A stretch of 64,000 nt of DNA. It comes from SLST01 sp046538735 (GTDB taxonomy: Bacteria > Spirochaetota > Spirochaetia > DSM-27196 > SLST01). The notes beneath the pieces were generated by a model. It searched no databases and was not told the DNA's origin. It saw nothing but the letters and a program-made list of their open reading frames with translations. The position numbers were made by a program, and so were the translations under genes. This document shows positions 57,876 through 64,000 of the stretch, in pieces. The stretch spans positions 1 through 64,000 of the forward strand of contig JBKHII010000010.1 of assembly GCA_046538735.1 (NCBI GenBank). The letters run 5' to 3'. Every line of letters begins with the position of its first letter. The first letter of the stretch is position 1.

Positions 57876-59009
57876 ATGACCTCGCCGCTCGTTGCGATCC
57901 TCGCAGTGGCATTGCTCTTCTACGTGGCGATCCCGGGCGTTGGTGCGTTCGGCGTGCGCCAACGGTGGCGAAGGTTTCGCCGGCGAGTGACCGAGACGAG
58001 CCTGTTCCCCCCGGTCACCTACGCATCTGTTCGGGCGACCCGGGACGACGTGGCGACCGGTACTCGAGCTCGATTCCTGGGGGCGCTCGAGAGTATCCAG
58101 GGTGAGCATACCCTCTGGATCCGCGGCGCCGATCTGACGATCGCCGTTGACATGAGCCAGAGCGACGTCTACATGGTCTCTCAGGCCGACTCCGCGAGGG
58201 TGGACAACCCGCCGACTCGGACGTCGTGGAAGCGGGTTGGATCGCTGCCGGAGGGCATCGGAGCCCTCGTGAGCGGCGAGCTTGACGTGAGCGGCGTGCA
58301 CCCCGTCATTCGATCGAACGGAGGGGAGCCCGTCTTCGTCGTCTTCTTCGACGGCGACCCGCCGTCGCTCGTGAGGCGGTGCCTCTGGAGCGGCCGCCAG
58401 CTCAACGAGTACTGGAACTCGGTCACGCCGGGTGCGCTCGCCGGCGGTGCCTTCGCGTTGATCGTCGTCGCCTACGTGCTCATGCGACAACCGATCTCGC
58501 CCGGCTTCGCCCGGCTCGCCGTGGCGCTTGCCTCGGTCCCGCTTCTGCCTCTCCTGCCCCCCGGCGTCGCGCTCTTCTACCTCTATCGCAGAACCTGGCG
58601 ACGTGGGCGGATCCTCCGGGCGCACCGTGACGTCGTCTACTCGCCGCTTCGCTATTTCCGCGGAGACGAGCCGTGCGCCGAGCTTCCGAACGGAGGCGGG
58701 TATTGCCGATTGCAGACACGAGAGGACGAGGTGCGGGCGCTGGTTCCGGACGGCCTGACGATGATCGAGACCCCCGTCTCCGATGCCACTCCGCAATGGA
58801 CGCTCTTCGGCGAGCCCGGTCGAGAGCCGCTCGGGCCGCCGTCAGACCCGTTGAGCGAGTGGGTCGCCGTCAAGGGGAATCCGCTCGCGACGTCGCTCCG
58901 CTGTCAGAAGCAGGCGCGATGCTACGAGCTCTCGTCCGGGTTCATCCTCGGAGCGGCGCTCGTGCTCAACTTCGTGCTCGTTGCGGTGCTCGTGCGCGTT
59001 CTCTTGTAG
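57876..59009 (+). CDS. Membrane protein of unknown function, 377 residues
   Basis: It has an N-terminal membrane segment or signal anchor (about 5-25), a beta-rich domain (about 35-170, LESIQGEHTLWIRGADLTIAVDM), two more membrane helices (about 185-205 and 215-235), a soluble part (about 240-345) and a final helix. I do not recognise the family. It starts about 40 nt from the divergent hydrolase gene and is convergent with the degenerate helicase gene. Confidence 0.6.
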   Translation: MTSPLVAILAVALLFYVAIPGVGAFGVRQRWRRFRRRVTETSLFPPVTYASVRATRDDVATGTRARFLGALESIQGEHTLWIRGADLTIAVDMSQSDVYMVSQADSARVDNPPTRTSWKRVGSLPEGIGALVSGELDVSGVHPVIRSNGGEPVFVVFFDGDPPSLVRRCLWSGRQLNEYWNSVTPGALAGGAFALIVVAYVLMRQPISPGFARLAVALASVPLLPLLPPGVALFYLYRRTWRRGRILRAHRDVVYSPLRYFRGDEPCAELPNGGGYCRLQTREDEVRALVPDGLTMIETPVSDATPQWTLFGEPGREPLGPPSDPLSEWVAVKGNPLATSLRCQKQARCYELSSGFILGAALVLNFVLVAVLVRVLL

Positions 59010-59018
59010 TCGTCCGGC

Positions 59019-60152
59019 TCACTTCTTGCGCGCGTAGTTCACCGTCAGCTTCCGTCCTCGCAGCTCCTGACCGTTGAGCTCGTCTATGGCCGCCTGGGCC
59101 TTGTCCGAGCTGATTTCCACGAACGAGTAGTTGTCCAGGACCTTGACCTGCCCGATATCGTCCTGAGAAACAGCGCCTGCGCTCGTGAAGAAGGTAACGA
59201 GGTCGCGGGAACGGACGCGCTTGCTGCGTCCAATGCTCACGAAGATGCTCTGCTTGTCCGTGTCTTTTGCCGGTCCCGGGGTGCCGGCCTTGCGCGAGGA
59301 TCGCGGCCTGCGTCCGCCACCGCCGCCCATGCTCCCTTTCAGCAGGTAGGCGAGCACGTACCCTCTGTTGAAGATCGACGTGTGCTTACGCGCATACGCG
59401 CGATACTTGTTGAGCTCCTCCGGATCCTCGTCGTGGTGGATCGCGTGGACGATTTCGCGCAGACGCTCCTTGAGTTTCTCCGGATCGAATGGAAGGTCCT
59501 GCATGGTACGCTCCTCGGATGGTGGTTTCGAGAGACGCGACGTCGGGGAGGCCCACGATGTGTCGGGTGCGGTCACGGGTCGGCGCAGGAGATCCTCGAG
59601 GAGGTCGAGCTCCCTGCCGAGATCGCTCACCAGTACGAACGTGGTCGGGCGCCGGTCGAGTTTCGCATAGATGAAGTGGAGGTCGGCGCTGAATTGCTCG
59701 ATGTTGCCCTCGGGCGGCACGTCCACGGTCACGGTTGTGATGCCCGAGAGATCCACGTTGTCCCTGCGGATGTGATCGATGAGCCGTGCCGGCGTGGAGA
59801 CCACGATGGCCGGACCACGGGCGACCTGCCCCTCTTCGCGCCTCGCGTCCGAGTCCGGGCGCAGCGATACGAGGGTCACGCCCGACCCGCTGCCAAGGCG
59901 CTCCGTGATCGCGTTCGAGATCGTGCTGATCGACTCCGCCGTCGAGGTCATGACGAGCGACTGCATCGCCGCCTGATTCGGCTTGACTCGAGCTACGGCT
60001 GCGAGCGCCGCCGCCGCGACGCGATCGGAATGCGACGCCGCCTCCGCGATGAGGTCGCGACGATGTCTCGCGTGTCGTGCGATCAGCCGCTCCAATCCGC
60101 TCGGTCCCCGCGGTTTTCCGCTATGCAGTATGTGTGCGTTGCCGCGAGCCAC
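59019..60152 (-). CDS. Degenerate DEAD-box domain protein with DbpA-type RNA-binding tail
   Basis: A 377-residue protein. Residues about 285-377 (KQSIFVSIGRSKRVRSRDLVTFF ending IDELNGQELRGRKLTVNYARKK) form a DbpA-like RNA-binding domain (RRM fold). Residues about 70-215 follow the outline of a DEAD-box RecA domain: AIVVSTPARLIDHIRR mimics motif Ib, and the place of DEAD reads TVTVDVPPEG. Walker A and motifs SAT, V and VI are not visible, so ATP-driven unwinding is unlikely. It may bind structured RNA such as rRNA without activity. The GTG start is uncertain. Confidence 0.72.
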   Translation of the reverse strand: MARGNAHILHSGKPRGPSGLERLIARHARHRRDLIAEAASHSDRVAAAALAAVARVKPNQAAMQSLVMTSTAESISTISNAITERLGSGSGVTLVSLRPDSDARREEGQVARGPAIVVSTPARLIDHIRRDNVDLSGITTVTVDVPPEGNIEQFSADLHFIYAKLDRRPTTFVLVSDLGRELDLLEDLLRRPVTAPDTSWASPTSRLSKPPSEERTMQDLPFDPEKLKERLREIVHAIHHDEDPEELNKYRAYARKHTSIFNRGYVLAYLLKGSMGGGGGRRPRSSRKAGTPGPAKDTDKQSIFVSIGRSKRVRSRDLVTFFTSAGAVSQDDIGQVKVLDNYSFVEISSDKAQAAIDELNGQELRGRKLTVNYARKK

Positions 60153-60298
60153 CTAGAACCCGTCTCTCATATTCGTTTCGACCAAGCATAGCGGGGGCCC
60201 GCGAGACGTGTCAACGGCGAATGGAAGTAGACAGAATCCGGGCTAAGATCTTATCAAGTACGGTCGCGAATCGACCGAACCTAAGGGATGGGAGCACT

Positions 60299-61528
60299 AT
60301 GAACCGACGACTACTCGCAGTCTTGCTCGCCCTCGCGTCGGCGATCGGCGGAGCCCAGGAACCGGCCGAATCGAGCGAGGAGCAGCGGCTTGAATACTAC
60401 TACGAGGCGGACGAGCAGTACCGCGTGCTCTCGACCGTGGAGCAGGACGTCTGGGTCAACGGCGTCTACTCGCACGCCGCGACGATCCTGAACCGGATTG
60501 CGATTACGATTACCGCCGTGGAGGCCGGACGTGGCTACCACGTGGCGACCTTCGTCACCTCGGAGGAAGCGGTCGGCGGGACCGGCTCATCGCAGGTGTT
60601 CACCTGGGGAGAGGAGTACGAGTCGGAGTTCTGGCGAGATCGGCTCGGCTACTACGAGATCGACCCGCAGTACTACATGCCGGTCGTGCGCGACGTTCCG
60701 GTCTTTCCCGACCGGCCGCTCGTGCCGGACGATTCCTGGAGCGCGAGCGGTCACGAGGTACACGACTTCCGCAGGAGCTTCGGAATCCCCGAGCCGTACC
60801 GCTTCCCGATTCCGGTGACCTACTCGTACGAAGGCAACGTTGAGCGGGACGGGAGGGAGTACGCCGTCATCAACGTTGCGTACAACGTGTTTCATCGGCC
60901 CAACCGTAGCTACCCGGGGGCCACGTACCCGGTGCGGATCTCTGGGTTCAGCAACCAGCGAATCTACTGGGATCTCCGTGCCGGGCGGCCCCACGAGTAC
61001 GAGGAGGAGTACGCATTCGTCTTCGTACTCTCCACCGGCGACGAAGTCGTGTACGAGGGTACCGCAGGCGCGCGCGTGATCGAGGCGTCCCGCATGGACC
61101 GAGAGCGGGTCGCCGAGGAAGTCCGGCGCGATCTGGATGATCTCGGCTTCGAAGACCAGGAGGTCGTTGAGGACGAGCGCGGCGTCACGATCCGCCTGGA
61201 CAACATCCTCTTCCCGCCGGACTCGCCGCTCTTGCGCGACAGCGAGAAGGAGAAGCTTCGCGCCATCGCACGAATTCTCGAGCGCTATCCGGATCGCGAC
61301 ATCTTCATCGGCGGACACACGGCGCTCGCCGGTACCGAGGCCGGCCGTCGGCAGCTCTCGCAGGAGCGCGCCGCGGCGGTAGCGAACTACCTCCTCGAGC
61401 TCGGCGTGCGCGACCGAGACCAGATGATTCTCCGCGGGTTCGGGGCGACCGAGCCCGTCGCTCCCAACACGACCGAGGCCGGCCGCCGACGGAACAGGCG
61501 CGTCGAGATCACGATCATGGAAAACTGA
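60299..61528 (+). CDS. OmpA-family C-terminal domain protein
   Basis: A 409-residue protein: signal peptide (MNRRLLAVLLALASAIGGAQ), a beta-rich N-terminal domain (about 25-260) of unknown type and a C-terminal OmpA domain (about 290-405) with the peptidoglycan-binding IFIGGHTALAGTEAGRRQLSQERAAAVANYLLELGV and RRNRRVEITI. It should bind the wall from the periplasm or outer membrane. ATG 60299 is chosen for GGGAG about 6 nt before it; upstream in-frame codons do not encode a signal peptide. Confidence 0.88.
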   Translation: MNRRLLAVLLALASAIGGAQEPAESSEEQRLEYYYEADEQYRVLSTVEQDVWVNGVYSHAATILNRIAITITAVEAGRGYHVATFVTSEEAVGGTGSSQVFTWGEEYESEFWRDRLGYYEIDPQYYMPVVRDVPVFPDRPLVPDDSWSASGHEVHDFRRSFGIPEPYRFPIPVTYSYEGNVERDGREYAVINVAYNVFHRPNRSYPGATYPVRISGFSNQRIYWDLRAGRPHEYEEEYAFVFVLSTGDEVVYEGTAGARVIEASRMDRERVAEEVRRDLDDLGFEDQEVVEDERGVTIRLDNILFPPDSPLLRDSEKEKLRAIARILERYPDRDIFIGGHTALAGTEAGRRQLSQERAAAVANYLLELGVRDRDQMILRGFGATEPVAPNTTEAGRRRNRRVEITIMEN

Positions 61529-61548
61529 CCGCTTCCCGCTTCCGGGTC

Positions 61549-61610
61549 TTGCTCTTCCCTCGCAAAACCAGTATCGTAAAGTTGACCAAACAGGTTGGTT
61601 TACATAACAA
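61549..61610 (+). promoter_or_regulatory. cysK promoter region with dyad operator candidate
   Basis: Two promoter-like pairs: TTGCTC (61549-61554)-17-TATCGT (61572-61577) and TTGACC (61582-61587)-17-TAACAA (61605-61610). An imperfect dyad GTAAA...CCAA-ACAGG-TTGG-TTTAC (61576-61602) lies across them. It could bind a sulfur regulator; which one is unknown. Confidence 0.45.
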
Positions 61611-61622
61611 GAGGAGGGAGCG

Positions 61623-62546
61623 ATGGGTATTGCCCACGACATGACTGAACTCATCGGCAACACACCGATGGTCGAGCTCAATCGGCTCGGTCGGGACCTT
61701 CCCGGTCGCGTCGTGGTGAAGCTCGAGAACTACAACCCGGCCTCGAGCGTGAAGGACCGGATCGGACTTTCGATGATCGAAGCCGCCGAAGCCGAGGGCA
61801 CGCTCAAGCCCGGCTCCACGATCGTGGAGGCGACCAGCGGCAACACCGGAATCGCGCTCGCGTACGTGGGCGCCGTGAGGGGGTACCGCGTCGTCCTCAC
61901 GATGCCGGATACGATGAGTGTTGAACGCCGACGATTGCTTCGCGCCTTCGGCGCCGAGCTCGAGCTCACCCCCGGACCGGACGGCATGAGCGGCGCCGTC
62001 GCCCGCGCGCAGGAGCTCGTTAACCAGAATGCGGATGCGATCCTCGCGAGCCAGTTCCGAAACCCGGCGAATCCGCGCGTGCATCGCGAGACGACCGCCG
62101 AGGAGATCTGGAAGGACACCGAGGGAAGCGTGGATATCTTCGTCGCCGGGGTCGGTACCGGCGGCACGATCACCGGCGTGGGGACGCGGCTCAAGGAGCT
62201 CAAACCGTCCGTGACGGCGATCGCGGTTGAGCCGGCGGGCTCGCCGGTGCTCTCCGGCGGCAAGGCCGGCCCGCACAAGATCCAGGGCATCGGTGCCGGG
62301 TTCGTGCCCGACGTCCTCGACCGCTCGGTGATCGACGAGGTCGTCACCGTCACCGCCGACGATGCGACGACCGTCGCGCGATCGCTCGCGTCCAGGGAGG
62401 GAATCCTGGGCGGCGTCTCCGCGGGCGCCAACGTCTGGGCAGCGCTCCAGGTGGCGCGCCGGTCCGAGAACGAAGGCAAGACGATCGTGACCGTGATCTG
62501 CGATACCGGCGAGCGGTATCTCAGTACGTGGCTGTTCGAGGAGTAG
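61623..62546 (+). CDS. cysK: Cysteine synthase (O-acetylserine sulfhydrylase)
   Basis: A 307-residue PLP enzyme. MTELIGNTPMVELNRL, the PLP-Lys in NPASSVKDRIGLSMIE, the substrate loop EATSGNTGIALA, VGTGGTITGVG and GGVSAGANVWAAL are all present. It makes L-cysteine from O-acetylserine and sulfide in the cytoplasm. AGGAGGGAG precedes the ATG. It is followed after 8 nt by metY, giving a sulfur-assimilation operon. Confidence 0.95.
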   Translation: MGIAHDMTELIGNTPMVELNRLGRDLPGRVVVKLENYNPASSVKDRIGLSMIEAAEAEGTLKPGSTIVEATSGNTGIALAYVGAVRGYRVVLTMPDTMSVERRRLLRAFGAELELTPGPDGMSGAVARAQELVNQNADAILASQFRNPANPRVHRETTAEEIWKDTEGSVDIFVAGVGTGGTITGVGTRLKELKPSVTAIAVEPAGSPVLSGGKAGPHKIQGIGAGFVPDVLDRSVIDEVVTVTADDATTVARSLASREGILGGVSAGANVWAALQVARRSENEGKTIVTVICDTGERYLSTWLFEE

Positions 62547-62554
62547 GAGGAAGC

Positions 62555-63835
62555 ATGAGTCACAAGTTCGAGACCCTGGCGTTGCACGCCGGGCAGGCGA
62601 GGAGCGACGAGACGCCGAGTCGCGGCGTTCCCGTTCACCGCACCACGGCGTACAATTTCCGCAACACCGAGCACGCGGCGAACCTGTTCGCGCTGAAGGA
62701 GCTCGGGTTCATCTACACGCGGATCATGAACCCAACGCAGGACACGCTCGAGCAGCGTCTCGCCGCTCTCGAAGGCGGGGCCGCGGCGCTTGCTCTCGCG
62801 AGCGGCACGTCGGCTATCTACTACTCCATCATCAACATCGCCGAGGCGGGCGACGAGATTGTCTCGAGCTCGCACCTCTACGGCGGCACCTACACGATGT
62901 TCCACGACATCCTGCCGCACTACGGCATCACCACGCGCTTCGTTGAGCCGACCGATCTCGACTCGATGCGAGCAGCGATCAACGAGAAGACGCGTGCCGT
63001 GTTCGTGGAGACGATCGGGAACCCGGCGCTCACGGTTCCCGACTTCGAGGCGATCTCGGCGCTCGCGCACGAGCACCATCTTCCGCTCATCGTTGATGCG
63101 ACCTTTACCACGCCGTACCTGCTCCGGCCGATCGAACACGGCGCGGACATCGTCTGCCATTCGCTCACGAAGTGGATCGGCGGCCACGGCACCGCGATCG
63201 GCGGCGTCGTCGTAGACTCGGGGAAGTTCGACTGGACGAAGGGGCCGTTCCGTACGATGAACGAGCCCGAGCCGAGCTACCACGGAATCCGGTTCGCGCA
63301 CGACCTGGGTGATCTCAACGCGATCGGTTATGCGCTCCGCATGCGCGTGGTTCCGCTGCGAAACCTCGGCTCGGCGATTTCGCCGGACAATGCGTGGATG
63401 TTCCTCCAGGGCACGGAGACGCTCTCGCTGAGGATGGAGCGCCATTCCGAGAACGCGCTCGCGGTGGCGCGCTTCCTCGAGTCGCACCCGCAGGTCGAGT
63501 GGGTTCGCTATCCCGGATTGCCGAGCCATCCCACGCACGAGACGGCGCGGAAGTACCTGAAGAAGGGCTTCGGCGGGATGGTTGTCTTCGGCATCAAGGG
63601 CGGCAGGAAGTCGGGCGAGGAGTTCATCAACCGGCTCGAGCTCTTCAGCCACGTCGCGAACGTGGGAGACGCGAAGAGCCTGGCGATTCATCCGGCGAGC
63701 ACGACGCACTCGCAGTTGGACGAGGCGGCGCAGGTCTCCGCCGGTCTGCAGCCGGAGCTCGTGCGACTCTCGATCGGTCTCGAGCACGTGGACGACATCG
63801 TCGCCGATCTGAAACAGGCGCTCGAAGGCGCCTGA
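62555..63835 (+). CDS. metY: O-acetylhomoserine sulfhydrylase
   Basis: A 426-residue Cys/Met-metabolism PLP enzyme. FETLALHAGQ, VPVHRTTAYNF, IYTRIMNPTQDTLEQRLAALEGG, FVETIGNPALTVPD and the PLP-Lys in HSLTKWIGGHG identify the MetY branch (longer than MetB/MetC). It turns O-acetylhomoserine and sulfide into homocysteine. ATG 62555 has GGAGGAAGC before it; upstream codons in frame overlap the cysK end. Confidence 0.94.
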   Translation: MSHKFETLALHAGQARSDETPSRGVPVHRTTAYNFRNTEHAANLFALKELGFIYTRIMNPTQDTLEQRLAALEGGAAALALASGTSAIYYSIINIAEAGDEIVSSSHLYGGTYTMFHDILPHYGITTRFVEPTDLDSMRAAINEKTRAVFVETIGNPALTVPDFEAISALAHEHHLPLIVDATFTTPYLLRPIEHGADIVCHSLTKWIGGHGTAIGGVVVDSGKFDWTKGPFRTMNEPEPSYHGIRFAHDLGDLNAIGYALRMRVVPLRNLGSAISPDNAWMFLQGTETLSLRMERHSENALAVARFLESHPQVEWVRYPGLPSHPTHETARKYLKKGFGGMVVFGIKGGRKSGEEFINRLELFSHVANVGDAKSLAIHPASTTHSQLDEAAQVSAGLQPELVRLSIGLEHVDDIVADLKQALEGA

Positions 63836-63843
63836 GGCGTCCG

Positions 63844-63872
63844 TTGAGGCCGGGAATCGCATCGCCTATACT
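63844..63872 (+). promoter_or_regulatory. Uridine kinase gene promoter, leaderless spacing
   Basis: TTGAGG (63844-63849), 17 bp, TATACT (63867-63872), then 6 nt to the ATG at 63879. Confidence 0.6.
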
Positions 63873-63878
63873 GCTCGA

Positions 63879-64000
63879 ATGGCGAAGATCATCGGCGTGT
63901 GCGGCGGCTCCGGGTCGGGTACGACCACGATCGTTCACAAGATCAGGGAGCTCGTGGGCGACTGCGAGATCTCGTTGACCTGAAGCTCTTTGTAGACACG
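63879..64000 (+). pseudogene. udk: Uridine kinase (udk) with internal deletion, frameshift and altered Walker A
   Basis: The frame begins MAKIIGVCGGSGSGTTTIVHKIREL, the start of uridine kinase, but the Walker A Lys is Thr and the frame stops at TGA 63981-63983 after 34 codons. From 63974 another frame reads VDLKLFVDT, which matches the middle of uridine kinase (about residue 140). About 100 codons between the two are missing, with a change of frame. This may be a real decayed gene, or a collapsed assembly or a sequence error at the right edge. The gene continues beyond the window. Confidence 0.65.

Noticed and set aside
1..64000. CRISPR arrays, rRNA/tRNA genes, insertion sequences, toxin-antitoxin or phage genes
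   Set aside because: Looked for direct repeats, terminal inverted repeats, integrases and transposases and recognised none.

Overview
The window is GC-rich bacterial chromosome from a member of the Spirochaetota. The best taxonomic marker is a complete cytoplasmic filament protein A gene (cfpA, 16267-18243). CfpA is known as a treponemal/spirochaetal ribbon protein. Here it is followed by a conserved hypothetical gene and a PPDK-like gene, an order I recall from Treponema pallidum (TP0748-TP0747-TP0746; from memory, not searched). A batABCD-type operon and a rich set of conserved spirochaetal hypotheticals fit this. No rRNA, tRNA, CRISPR array, insertion sequence or prophage was seen.

Layout. 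1-7100: end of an aldo/keto reductase gene, a TPR-like envelope protein, then a minus-strand branched-chain amino-acid type ABC transporter operon (livKHMGF) ending in a CBS-ACT sensor. 7100-12250: ptsP-type enzyme I, a Nudix hydrolase behind a tiny leader ORF, and a KtrB/KtrA potassium system. 12250-28490: a cell-architecture block with two MinD/ParA-type ATPases flanking a bitopic LysM-like protein, CfpA, two conserved hypotheticals, the PPDK-like protein, a DnaJ-domain protein, a chemoreceptor and a bacterial eRF1-like (baeRF) protein. 28500-33650: RNase PH, rhamnose isomerase and mutarotase, an acyltransferase plus zinc-ribbon membrane protein pair, and a CPBP-type membrane protein. 33780-46760: a carbohydrate region with a toroid-like protein of unknown function, a LiaF-like protein, an oxidoreductase, 4-alpha-glucanotransferase, then a LacI-controlled uronate pathway (SDR, GH88, TIM-barrel protein, Gfo/Idh/MocA, KDG kinase, KDPG aldolase). 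46750-55970: argJ, moxR-DUF58-bat operon and an Smr protein. 55980-64000: infA, a DksA-like protein, a metallo-hydrolase, a degenerate DEAD-box protein with a DbpA-type RNA-binding tail, an OmpA-like protein, cysK-metY, and a damaged uridine kinase gene at the right edge.

Themes. (1) Many transcription units begin with a recognisable -35/-10 promoter whose -10 box lies 6-8 nt before the start codon, so leaderless mRNAs look common in this organism. (2) The cfpA neighbourhood contains what a filament needs for anchoring and positioning: a protein with a large predicted cytoplasmic domain, one membrane segment and a LysM-like wall-side tail, plus two ParA/MinD ATPases. I regard this as the best candidate for an undescribed system; the link is inferred from gene order only. 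(3) Several familiar families have lost hallmark residues: DksA zinc ligands, DEAD-box motifs, CPBP glutamates, PPDK ATP-grasp motifs and the Walker A lysine of uridine kinase.
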